Below, piece by piece: positions 7,667-15,718 of a DNA stretch of 64,000 bases. Location of the stretch: assembly GCF_003097355.1 (NCBI RefSeq), contig NZ_PYUI01000015.1:50939-114938 (forward strand), read 5' to 3'. Below the pieces are notes generated by a model. The model did not search any database and was not told the DNA's origin. It saw nothing but the letters and a program-made list of their open reading frames with translations. Made by a program: the position numbers and the translations under genes. This DNA is from Arthrobacter sp. H-02-3. Its GTDB lineage: Bacteria; Actinomycetota; Actinomycetes; Actinomycetales; Micrococcaceae. The stretch's first letter is position 1, and every line of letters begins with the position of its first letter.

Positions 7667-9058
7667 TCAGCGCTTGGAGAGCGCACCGGCCACGAGGAAC
7701 GCCATTTCGAGCGACTGCATGTGGTTCAGGCGCGGATCGCAGACCGATTCGTAGCGGTCCAGGAAGGCTTCCTGGTCGATCGGGTCGGCCCCGCCAAGGC
7801 ATTCGGCGACGTCGTCGCCCGTCATCTCCACGTGCAGGCCGCCGGGAACGGTGCCGAGCGCGTGGTGGACCTCGAAGAATCCGCGGACTTCGTCGATGAC
7901 GTCGTCGAAATTGCGGGTCTTGTAGCCGTTGGGCGAGGTGACCGTGTTGCCGTGCATGGGGTCGGTGACCCACAGGACCTGTGCGCCGGAGGCGGTGACG
8001 CGCTCGACGATCGGCGGCAGTTTCTCGCGGATGTTGCCGGCGCCCATGCGGGTGATGAAGGTGAGCCGGCCGGGCTCGCGCTCCGGGTCCAGCTTGTCGA
8101 TCAGGCGCAGGGCGTCGTCGCCGGTGGTCGACGGGCCGAGCTTCACGCCGATGGGGTTGCGGACGCGGGAGAGGAAGTCGACGTGCGCGTGGTCCAGTTC
8201 GCGGGTGCGCTCCCCGATCCACAGGAAGTGCGCCGAGGTGTCGTAGGGCAGCCCGGTGCGCGAATCGATGCGGGTCAGGGCGCGCTCGTAGTCCAGCAGG
8301 AGGGCCTCGTGGCTCGCGTAGAACTCCACGCGCTTGAGTGCCTCGAAGTCGGCGCCGCAGGAGGCCATGAACTTGATGGCACGGTCGATGTCCCGGGCCA
8401 GCGACTCGTAACGGGCGTGCGCCGGATTTTCGGTGAAGCCCTTGTTCCACTGGTGCACCAGGCGAAGGTCCGCGAAGCCGCCCTGCGTGAACGCACGGAT
8501 CAGGTTCAGGGTGGAGGCGGAGGTGTGGTACGCCTTGAGCATCCGGCTGGCATCATGCGCGCGGGACTCAGGGGTGAAGTCGTAGCCGTTGACGATGTCT
8601 CCACGGTAGGCCGGCAGGGTGACGCCGTCGCGTGTTTCGTCGTTGGAGGAGCGGGGCTTGGCGAACTGGCCCGCCATGCGGCCCATCTTGATGACCGGCA
8701 TGGCCGCACCGTACGTGAGGACAACGGCCATCTGCAGGATGGTCCGGACGCGGGCACTGATCTTGTCCGCCGTCGCAGCCTCGAAGGTCTCGGCGCAGTC
8801 GCCGCCCTGGAGCAGGAACGCCCTGCCCTGCGCGGCGGCGGCGAGGCGTTCGCGCAGGATGTCCACTTCGCCCGCGAACACGAGGGGCGGGAGGACGGAA
8901 AGTTCCTTGACGGACGCTTCGAAGACAGCCGGGTCCGACCACGTGGGCTGCTGCGAGGCCGGGAGTTCCCGCCAGTTGTCCAGTCCGGGATAGTTGGCGG
9001 CTCCGCTCTGGGCGGTGCTGGTCAGCGGGGAAACTGGTTTCTCAGATAGCTCGGTCAC
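7667..9058 (-). CDS. aroG: 3-deoxy-7-phosphoheptulonate synthase, class II
   Basis: Class II (plant-type) DAHP synthase of 463 residues, first enzyme of the shikimate pathway: phosphoenolpyruvate + erythrose 4-phosphate give DAHP. Family motifs include LLQGGDCAETFE (about residues 82-93), KMGRMAGQFAKPRSS, YRGDIVNG, GVKLGPSTTGDDALRLI, DPMHGNT and GGLHVEMTGDDVAECLGG. Length matches M. tuberculosis AroG (Rv2178c), whose chromosomal position next to the kinase is shared. Actinobacterial AroG forms a complex with chorismate mutase and is feedback-regulated by aromatic amino acids; no mutase gene is in this window. A prephenate dehydrogenase gene (tyrA) lies 20 kb away. Confidence 0.95.
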   Translation of the reverse strand: MTELSEKPVSPLTSTAQSGAANYPGLDNWRELPASQQPTWSDPAVFEASVKELSVLPPLVFAGEVDILRERLAAAAQGRAFLLQGGDCAETFEAATADKISARVRTILQMAVVLTYGAAMPVIKMGRMAGQFAKPRSSNDETRDGVTLPAYRGDIVNGYDFTPESRAHDASRMLKAYHTSASTLNLIRAFTQGGFADLRLVHQWNKGFTENPAHARYESLARDIDRAIKFMASCGADFEALKRVEFYASHEALLLDYERALTRIDSRTGLPYDTSAHFLWIGERTRELDHAHVDFLSRVRNPIGVKLGPSTTGDDALRLIDKLDPEREPGRLTFITRMGAGNIREKLPPIVERVTASGAQVLWVTDPMHGNTVTSPNGYKTRNFDDVIDEVRGFFEVHHALGTVPGGLHVEMTGDDVAECLGGADPIDQEAFLDRYESVCDPRLNHMQSLEMAFLVAGALSKR

Positions 9059-9145
9059 TATCTAAGGATAGTTGTCCCGTGGCTGTTCGGCGGTCCCGCC
9101 TGTCATTGACAGCCCGGTTTCCGTCATATGGCAACCGGACGGGAC

Positions 9146-10033
9146 TCAGGAACCCCCGGGAACCTCCGGACCGTCCTCGCCTGCCACCGTCGGCTCGACG
9201 TCGTCCGGAGATGATTCCTGCACTGATTCTGAGGCTGCCGCATGGCCTGCAGCTGGCGCTTGGTCCGGGACCACGTCCTGCGCTTTGCCCGCCATACGGA
9301 GTTTCACGACGGCGGCGTACTCGTCCACATATTCCTGGCCGGACAGCCGCATGAGTTCATACATGATTTCGTCGGTCACCGAGCGCTGGATCAGCCGGTC
9401 ATCCTCCATCCCGTAGTAGCGGCTGAAGTCGAGCGGTTCGCCGAAGATCATGCCGATACGGCGGATGTTGGGCACGCGCTTGCCGATCGGCTGGACTTTG
9501 TCTGTTCCGATCATCGCCACCGGAATTACCGGGACCCGGGCTTGCAGCGCGAGGCGGGCGACGCCCACTTTGCCGCGGTACAGCCGCGCGTCGGGGCTCC
9601 GCGTCCCCTCGGGATAGATGCCCAGGAGCGAGCCGTTCTTGAGCACGTCCATGCCGGCATCCAGGGACTGCGCGGATGCGACGCCCCCGGACCGGTCCAT
9701 AGGGAGCTGGTTGGTGAGCCGGAAGAAGGCCGCGGTGAGCCTGCCCTTGATCCCGGTGCCGGTGAAGTATTCGGATTTCGCGAGGAACACTACCGGCCGC
9801 GGCACCATGACCGGCATGAAGATGGAGTCGGAGAACGAGAGGTGGTTCGAGGCCAGGATCGCGGCGCCCTCGGCCGGGACGTTGTCGAGGCCCTTGACCC
9901 AGGGCCGGAACAGCAGCTTCAACACCGGTCCCAGGACAAACGTCTTCATGAACCAATAAAACACTCGGTAACCTCTCCGGAAGGCGTCTGGCGGGCCTCC
10001 CGAATCCGGTTCGGCCAGGACTTCAATGGACAC
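9146..10033 (-). CDS. plsC: 1-acyl-sn-glycerol-3-phosphate acyltransferase family protein (PlsC-like)
   Basis: Membrane-associated acyltransferase of 295 residues that adds the second acyl chain in phospholipid synthesis or a related acceptor. It has the HX4D box NHLSFSDS (about residues 63-70), the substrate-binding YPEGTRSPD, and a final block VPVIPVAMIGT. An N-terminal amphipathic/hydrophobic stretch (YWFMKTFVLGPVLKLLF) anchors it. An Ala/Glu/Pro-rich tail of about 50 residues is likely disordered. The start is taken as GTG at 10033; an in-frame ATG at 9949 is possible but would cut the conserved N-terminal helix. It corresponds in position to M. tuberculosis Rv2182c. It is divergent from the esterase operon at 10078. 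Confidence 0.87.
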   Translation of the reverse strand: MSIEVLAEPDSGGPPDAFRRGYRVFYWFMKTFVLGPVLKLLFRPWVKGLDNVPAEGAAILASNHLSFSDSIFMPVMVPRPVVFLAKSEYFTGTGIKGRLTAAFFRLTNQLPMDRSGGVASAQSLDAGMDVLKNGSLLGIYPEGTRSPDARLYRGKVGVARLALQARVPVIPVAMIGTDKVQPIGKRVPNIRRIGMIFGEPLDFSRYYGMEDDRLIQRSVTDEIMYELMRLSGQEYVDEYAAVVKLRMAGKAQDVVPDQAPAAGHAAASESVQESSPDDVEPTVAGEDGPEVPGGS

Positions 10034-10077
10034 CTTACTCTAGTGAGTTTTGTCGCCAAGGGTGACACGATGGGCTC

Positions 10078-10878
10078 ATGAGCGAAAGCAGCACGTCCAC
10101 GGCGCCAGCCGCTTTCAGCTACCCCGGCCACGGCCCCAACGCCCGGATCGGCGTGGCCATCTGCCATGGATTCACCGGAAGCCCCCTCAGCGTCCTGCCG
10201 TGGGCCCGGCACCTCGCCGCCCAGGGGTTCGCGGTCTCGGTCCCGCTGCTGCCCGGCCACGGCACCCACTGGCGGGACCTCGCCCGGAAGGGCTGGCAGG
10301 ACTGGTACACGAGCTTCGAAACCGCCTACCTTGACCTGGCCGCCCGAACCAGTGACTGCTACGTCGCCGGGCTGTCCATGGGCGGCACCATCGCCCTGCG
10401 CACGGCGGCCCGCCACAGCGTCGCCGGTGTGGCGGCGGTCAACCCCGGCCTGAGCTTCTACGACCGCAGGGTCAGGATTGTCGGACTGCTCAAGTACTTC
10501 CAGCGGACCACGACGCCGATCCAGGAGGAGAATCCCGCGGCATCCACCACCGACGACGGCGACTACTCCCTGACGCCGCTGGCGGCGGTCCACCAGCTCC
10601 GCCGGCTTTTCTCCGCGACGTTCCGGGACCTGCCGTCCGTCCAGGCACCGACCTTGGTCTTCAAGTCGGACACCGACGCCGTCGTCCCGCCGTCGTCCTT
10701 GGAACTGCTGCGCAGGCGCCTGGGGTCCCGGGACCTCAGGGTCGTCCGCCTCCCGCACAGCGGGCATGTTGCGACCCTGGACGCCGATGCGCCGCTAATC
10801 TTTGAAGAATCAGTCCGATTCTTTCTTCTGCACGCCCGTTCCACCACGCCGCCCACCGCCCCCTCGGAGACTCCATGA
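10078..10878 (+). CDS. Alpha/beta-hydrolase carboxylesterase, copy 1 of a tandem pair
   Basis: A 266-residue serine hydrolase resembling small carboxylesterases and monoacylglycerol lipases of the Est30 type. Nucleophile Ser100 sits in GLSMGGT, the oxyanion motif is HGFTGSP, the probable acid is in FKSDTDAVVP, and the His is in LPHSGHVATLD. No signal peptide is seen, so it is cytoplasmic. It heads an operon: its stop overlaps the start of a clear paralogue at 10875 (ATGA), and that gene overlaps a membrane-protein gene. Both copies keep a full catalytic triad region. Natural substrate is unknown; short acyl esters or monoacylglycerols are typical for relatives. Confidence 0.88.
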   Translation: MSESSTSTAPAAFSYPGHGPNARIGVAICHGFTGSPLSVLPWARHLAAQGFAVSVPLLPGHGTHWRDLARKGWQDWYTSFETAYLDLAARTSDCYVAGLSMGGTIALRTAARHSVAGVAAVNPGLSFYDRRVRIVGLLKYFQRTTTPIQEENPAASTTDDGDYSLTPLAAVHQLRRLFSATFRDLPSVQAPTLVFKSDTDAVVPPSSLELLRRRLGSRDLRVVRLPHSGHVATLDADAPLIFEESVRFFLLHARSTTPPTAPSETP

Positions 10879-11678
10879 GCATCCTCCCGAACCACTCGCC
10901 GTTCAGCAGCCCGTTCACTGGAGCCGGCCCCCGGACCGGCGTCGTGGTGTCCCACGGCTTCACCGGCAGCCCGCACAGCGTGCGGGAGTGGGCGCTGTCC
11001 TTGGCAGATGCCGGATTCGCAGTCCGGATGCCGCTGCTGCCGGGGCACGGAACGAGCTGGCAGGAGCTGGCCCGGACCCGCTGGCAGGACTGGCACGCGG
11101 CCCTGGACGCCGCCTACCTTGAGCTGGCGGAGGAATGCGACGTCGTGGTCGTGGCGGGACTGTCCATGGGTGGCGCGCTGGCGCTGCGGATTGCCGCCAC
11201 ACGCCCCGTGGCAGGAGTTGTAGCAGTCAATCCCGGCCTGGTCATCGATGACCCGCGAGCCCCGCTGGCCGGCGTCTTGAAATACGTCCTCAAGAGCACC
11301 CCCGCAATCGCCAACGACATCCTCAAACCGGACACCGATGAAGGCGCGTACCCGCGGACGCCGGTGGCCGCCGCGCACGAGCTCAACAAGATGTTCAAGG
11401 ACACCGTGCGACTCCTGCCGCGCATCACCGCTCCCGTCCGGGTCTACCGTTCCACGGTGGACCATGTGGTGTCCGAATCCAGCATGGCAGCCCTGCGCCA
11501 TGGACTGACCAACGCCCAGCTTGAGGTTATCCGGCTGGAAAACAGCTACCACGTGGCCACCATGGACAACGATGCCCCCGAGATCTTCCGTGGCACGGCC
11601 GAGTTCGTCCGGTCCGTGACACCCCCGGCCGGTCCGGACGCCGCCCGCGCCAGCCGGAAGGACACGGCCAATGACTAA
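10875..11678 (+). CDS. Alpha/beta-hydrolase carboxylesterase, copy 2 of a tandem pair
   Basis: A 267-residue paralogue of the preceding esterase, aligned along its full length (HGFTGSPHSV, LPGHGTSWQELARTRWQDW, GLSMGGALALR, VAVNPGL). Nucleophile is Ser97 and the His lies in ENSYHVATMD. The acid position reads YRSTVDHVVS where copy 1 has FKSDTDAVVP, so the acid Asp may have shifted or substrate preference changed. It is translationally coupled at both ends: ATG overlaps the upstream stop, and its own 3' end overlaps the membrane-protein gene at 11671. The pair looks like an old local duplication, because identity is partial and spread over the length. Confidence 0.88.
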   Translation: MSILPNHSPFSSPFTGAGPRTGVVVSHGFTGSPHSVREWALSLADAGFAVRMPLLPGHGTSWQELARTRWQDWHAALDAAYLELAEECDVVVVAGLSMGGALALRIAATRPVAGVVAVNPGLVIDDPRAPLAGVLKYVLKSTPAIANDILKPDTDEGAYPRTPVAAAHELNKMFKDTVRLLPRITAPVRVYRSTVDHVVSESSMAALRHGLTNAQLEVIRLENSYHVATMDNDAPEIFRGTAEFVRSVTPPAGPDAARASRKDTAND

Positions 11679-12477
11679 ACCGGACCCCAGTATGCCGGAC
11701 CCGGAGACCCCAGACCCCGAGACCCCTGCTCCGGACCCTGCAGACCCCGGTTCCCCCGGCGGTCGAGCTTCGAAGGAAAGCGGTGCATCGGGTTCAGGTG
11801 GTGCAGTGGGCGAACGTGACCCCGCGGGCGCCCATTCCGCCGGTCCCCTGCCGCCGCACGGGTCCGATGCCCATGTGACCCAGCCCCCAGAGTCGCCGGA
11901 CTCCCCCGCCGCAGGCGCACTGTCCGCCGACGACGACGCCGTGTGGCTGGACCTCGTCGCCCGGCTTGAAGGGGTCGGGGAAGGCGCGCCCGAGAGCTTC
12001 GGAGGCGACACGCATGACGGCGGCGGACCGTCCTCCGGCGGAACGGACGGCACCGGCGGCAGCCCCGGCACCGGGGCCAGGACATTCCGTGATTTTGACC
12101 CGCTGGGCCTCGCCGGCACCGCGCCGATCGAGCTCTCCGCCGCGGAACGGCTCGCGCCTGCCCCCGGCCAGCCGACGGGCGGCATCGAGGTGCCGGAGGC
12201 CGCGTCCGGCCCCCGCGACTATGAGCCCGAGGACGACGACGGCGCGTTTGTCCCGGAGGAGCCGCCCAGCCTGGCCGGGTCTGATCCAATGACGGTCCTG
12301 GCGTGGCTTGGCGCCGTGGGCGGCCCGATTGCGCTCGTGCTCTCGGCGATGTTCTGGCGTTCGGCCCCGATGCTGGCGATCCTTGGCATGGTGGTCGCGT
12401 TCGCGGCCTCGGTGGTGTTCCTGATCATGAAGCTGCCGGGCGAAAAGGACGAACACGACGACGGGGCGCGCGTCTAG
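11671..12477 (+). CDS. Membrane protein with long acidic disordered N-terminus, function unknown
   Basis: A 268-residue protein. Residues 1-190 are low-complexity, rich in Pro, Asp, Glu, Gly and Ser, and begin with DPETPDPETPAPDP-like repeats. A short patch ADDDAVWLDLVARLEG (about 91-106) looks structured. Two hydrophobic helices follow near residues 208-228 and 232-253, then a charged tail KLPGEKDEHDDGARV. The start overlaps the preceding esterase stop by eight bases. The layout suggests a membrane-anchored acidic tail facing the cytoplasm. A scaffold or partner for the two esterases is conceivable but unproven. Confidence 0.75.
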   Translation: MTKPDPSMPDPETPDPETPAPDPADPGSPGGRASKESGASGSGGAVGERDPAGAHSAGPLPPHGSDAHVTQPPESPDSPAAGALSADDDAVWLDLVARLEGVGEGAPESFGGDTHDGGGPSSGGTDGTGGSPGTGARTFRDFDPLGLAGTAPIELSAAERLAPAPGQPTGGIEVPEAASGPRDYEPEDDDGAFVPEEPPSLAGSDPMTVLAWLGAVGGPIALVLSAMFWRSAPMLAILGMVVAFAASVVFLIMKLPGEKDEHDDGARV

Positions 12478-12527
12478 CCTGCGCGGTCAGTTATTGCCGG
12501 TGCCTTCACGCCGGTGCCTTCACTGCG

Positions 12528-13619
12528 TTAGGTGTGCATCCGGCTGCTGACCCTGGAGAGGTCCGCGGCGCCGATGAGCCCGGCGTTGGGTCCGAGGGCC
12601 GCGAGGTCGATCTCCGCGGCGGGCCGGAAACCGCGGCCCGTGAGGTTCCGCGCGAAGGCCTTCCGGGCTGGGCCGACGAGGAGCTCACCGGCGTCGCACA
12701 GTCCGCCGCCGATCACGAATTTTCCGGGATCCAGGGCCGCGGCAAGGTTTGCCAGGCCCAGGCCCAGCCACTCCCCGACGTCCTCGATGAGTTCGCGCGA
12801 CGTCGGATCGCCGGCCTTGGCCAGCTCCGTGACGATCGCGCCCGTGATGCGTGAGACGTCCCCGTCCACGGCCTTGAGCAGCTCCTGGGCAACCGGTGAA
12901 TTCGCGGCGGCCAGCTCCCGCGCCTCGCGGCCCAGCGCATTGCCTGAGGCGTATTGCTCCCAGCAGCCCCGGTTGCCGCACTCGCAGCGGTGGCCGCCTG
13001 GCATGATGATCTGGTGGCCGAACTCCCCCGCCACACCGAACCGGCCGCGTTCGAGCCGCCCGTCCATCACCATGGCACCGCCGATCCCCGTGCCCAGGGT
13101 GATGCAGACCAGCCGGTTCTGCCCCTGACCGGCGCCGAAACGCCATTCCGCCCAGGCGGCGGCGTCGGCGTCGTTGGTCAGCAGGACGGGACGCCGCAGC
13201 AGCCGCTGCAGGTTGTCTCGCAGTGGTTCGTTGCGCCAGGCCAGATGCGGACTGAAGAGAACCGTCGCGCCGTCGAGGTCCATCCAGCCGGCGGCGCCGA
13301 TTCCGACCGACCAGATCCGGTGCCCGGCGCCGAGTTCTTCGACAAGTTCGACAATGACCTGTTCCACCGCGCGCGGGTCGTTGCCCGGGGTGGAGCGTTT
13401 CGCCTGGCTGAGGATCCGGCCCTCGGCATCGACGACGCCGGCAGCAACCTTGGTGCCTCCGATGTCGACGCCGATTGCCAGGCCCTTGCGGCCCAGCCGC
13501 AGCTGCGAACGGAAGTCGTGGGTGGCCGCAGTGGCCGCCGCTCCGGCCAGGGCCTTGCTGCGCCAGGCGGCGGTCCGGCGGCGCAGGCCGGGCTGCCGGC
13601 CGGGTGTTGGTGTCTGCAT
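12528..13619 (-). CDS. glk: ROK-family glucokinase
   Basis: A 363-residue sugar kinase phosphorylating glucose to glucose 6-phosphate. The ATP/sugar motif GVDIGGTKVAAGVV begins at about residue 50. LTNDADAAAWAEW carries the catalytic Asp region, and the ROK zinc site is H-x-CECGNRGCWEQYASG. The start is the ATG at 13619, preceded by GGGGA; upstream in-frame codons have no ribosome site. This leaves about 45 basic, Ala-rich residues before the kinase domain, longer than typical GlkA proteins that begin a few residues before DIGGT. It faces the acyl-CoA ligase gene divergently. In actinobacteria GlkA also takes part in carbon catabolite control. Confidence 0.9.
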   Translation of the reverse strand: MQTPTPGRQPGLRRRTAAWRSKALAGAAATAATHDFRSQLRLGRKGLAIGVDIGGTKVAAGVVDAEGRILSQAKRSTPGNDPRAVEQVIVELVEELGAGHRIWSVGIGAAGWMDLDGATVLFSPHLAWRNEPLRDNLQRLLRRPVLLTNDADAAAWAEWRFGAGQGQNRLVCITLGTGIGGAMVMDGRLERGRFGVAGEFGHQIIMPGGHRCECGNRGCWEQYASGNALGREARELAAANSPVAQELLKAVDGDVSRITGAIVTELAKAGDPTSRELIEDVGEWLGLGLANLAAALDPGKFVIGGGLCDAGELLVGPARKAFARNLTGRGFRPAAEIDLAALGPNAGLIGAADLSRVSSRMHT

Positions 13620-13829
13620 GATTCCCCATTCTATTCGCCGGCGCCGGCGCAGCCGCGGAGGCCGGGCGCCCCACCCCGGCTCCGATCTCCCCGACGCTCC
13701 TGACTGGCGGAATGACGGACCCGACCGTAAAGTTACTCGCCAGTAGGTGTCGCAGAACACACCTTCGCGGGACCGCATACTAGGCTTAGGCCTACCCGTT
13801 GCGGGCCTATGGATACCAAAGGAGCTGTC

Positions 13830-15650
13830 GTGCGAGAAATCATTGTCCCGCCCCTGGTGAACGTCGATCCGGACACCAACGTCACCGAACTCGTGGTGCG
13901 CCAGGCGGCCAAGGCCTCGAACCCTGCGCTGTTCTCGCGGCTCGACGCAGCGGGCCAGTGGCAGGATGTCCGCGCCACGGATTTCCTGGCCGACGTCTCA
14001 GCCCTCGCCAAGGGCCTCATGGCCAGCGGCGTGGCTGCCGGCGACCGGGTGGGCATCATGTCCCGCACACGCTACGAATGGGCCCTGATCGACTTCGCCA
14101 TCTGGTTCGCCGGCGCCGTCTCCGTCCCGATCTACGAGACCTCTTCCCCCTCACAGGTGGCCTGGAACCTCGGCGACTCCGGTGCCGTGGCCGCCTTCGG
14201 CGAATCCGCGCACCACGAGGACATCATCCGGCAGGCGGCCACCTCCGAAGGCCTTGCCGCCCTGCAGCACGTCTGGCAGCTCGAGGGCGACGGCCTGGAC
14301 GAAGTCCGTGCCGCCGGTACCGGGATCAGCGACGCCGAGCTCGAGGAGCGGCGCCGCCAGGCGTCCCTGAACGACGTCGCCACGATCATCTACACCTCCG
14401 GCACCACGGGCCGGCCCAAAGGCTGCGAGCTGACCCACGGCAACTTCGTGGAACTGTCCGAGAACGCCCTGGCCACGTCGCTGGGCACGATCGTCCACGA
14501 GCAGGCCAGGACCATCATGTTCCTGCCACTGGCCCACGTCTTCGCCCGCTTCATCTCCGTGCTCGCCGTTGCCGCGGGCGTCACGGTGGCGCACACGCCG
14601 GACATCAAGAACCTGCTGCCGGACCTGCAGAGCTACAAGCCGACCTTCATCCTCGCCGTCCCGCGCGTCTTCGAAAAGGTCTACAACTCAGCCCTGACCA
14701 AGGCCGAGGACGGCGGCAAGGGCGCCATCTTCCACCGCGCCGCGGACACCGCGATCGAATACTCCCGGGCCCGGCAGGCCGGCAAGGTGGGCCTTGTCCT
14801 CAAGCTCAAGCACTCCGTGTTCGACAAGCTCGTGTATGCCAAGCTCCGGAACGCCATGGGCGGCCAGGTCTCGCATGCGGTGTCCGGCGGCGGCCCGCTC
14901 GGCGAACGCCTGGGCCACTTCTTCCAGGGCATCGGCCTGCAGATCCTGGAAGGCTACGGGCTGACCGAAACAACCGCGCCGGTCACCGTGAACACCCCGG
15001 ACCTGATCAAGATCGGCACCGTGGGTGCTCCTATTCCGGGGAACGCCGTCAGGATCGCGGACGACGGCGAGATCCTCGCCAAGGGCGTGTGCGTCATGCG
15101 CGGCTACTACAAGCGCGATGACCTGTCCGCCGACGCTTTCCACGACGGCTGGTTCCGCACCGGGGACATCGGCCAGTTGGATGAACAGGGGTTCCTGACC
15201 ATCACGGGGCGCAAGAAGGAAATCATCGTCACAGCCGGCGGCAAGAACGTGGTCCCGGCCCTGCTGGAGGACCAGATCCGGGCTGACGCCCTGGTCTCCC
15301 AGGTGCTGGTGGTGGGCGACAACCGCCCGTTCATCGGCGCCTTGGTCACGCTCGATGAGGAAGCCCTCCCCGGCTGGCTGGGGCGCCACGGGCTCCCGGC
15401 GTCGACCTCGCTCGCTGACGCGGCCGAGAACCCGGCCGTCAAGGCCGCGGTCCAGGAGCTCATCAACCACGCCAACCAGTCGGTGTCCCAGGCCGAGGCG
15501 ATCAAGTCCTTCCGGATCGTGCCGGCCGACTTCACCGAAGCCTCCGGCCATCTGACCCCCTCCATGAAGGTCAAGCGGGCCCAGGTGCTCAAGGACTTCG
15601 AGACCGTGATCGAGGAAATGTATAACGCCAAGCGCCCCACCCTCGCCTAG
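13830..15650 (+). CDS. fadD15: Long-chain fatty acid-CoA ligase (FadD15-like)
   Basis: AMP-forming acyl-CoA synthetase of 606 residues that activates fatty acids. Motifs: IIYTSGTTGRPKGCELTHGN (P-loop), GYGLTETTAP, GWFRTGDIGQLDEQGFLTITGRKKEIIVTAGGKNV, and the C-terminal Lys-containing SMKVKRAQVL. The GTG at 13830 is chosen because AAAGGAG (13818-13824) sits just ahead; the in-frame ATG at 13809 lacks a ribosome site. Position after the kinase-aroG-acyltransferase block matches M. tuberculosis fadD15 (Rv2187). An inverted repeat TAGGC-TTAG-GCCTA (13781-13794) lies 36 bp before the start and may be part of its control region. Confidence 0.93.
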   Translation: MREIIVPPLVNVDPDTNVTELVVRQAAKASNPALFSRLDAAGQWQDVRATDFLADVSALAKGLMASGVAAGDRVGIMSRTRYEWALIDFAIWFAGAVSVPIYETSSPSQVAWNLGDSGAVAAFGESAHHEDIIRQAATSEGLAALQHVWQLEGDGLDEVRAAGTGISDAELEERRRQASLNDVATIIYTSGTTGRPKGCELTHGNFVELSENALATSLGTIVHEQARTIMFLPLAHVFARFISVLAVAAGVTVAHTPDIKNLLPDLQSYKPTFILAVPRVFEKVYNSALTKAEDGGKGAIFHRAADTAIEYSRARQAGKVGLVLKLKHSVFDKLVYAKLRNAMGGQVSHAVSGGGPLGERLGHFFQGIGLQILEGYGLTETTAPVTVNTPDLIKIGTVGAPIPGNAVRIADDGEILAKGVCVMRGYYKRDDLSADAFHDGWFRTGDIGQLDEQGFLTITGRKKEIIVTAGGKNVVPALLEDQIRADALVSQVLVVGDNRPFIGALVTLDEEALPGWLGRHGLPASTSLADAAENPAVKAAVQELINHANQSVSQAEAIKSFRIVPADFTEASGHLTPSMKVKRAQVLKDFETVIEEMYNAKRPTLA

Positions 15651-15669
15651 GCAGCTCCCGCGCCACAAA

Positions 15670-15711
15670 AACGAAGGGTCCTTCCAGCTCCTGCCGGAAG
15701 GACCCTTCGTT
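15670..15711. terminator. Bidirectional terminator between fadD and pyc
   Basis: A 16-bp perfect stem AACGAAGGGTCCTTCC (15670-15685) / inverse copy (15696-15711) with a 10-base loop. It is flanked by A-rich sequence on the left and TGTT on the right. It serves the convergent fadD and pyc genes. Confidence 0.9.
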
Positions 15712-15718
15712 GTTACCG

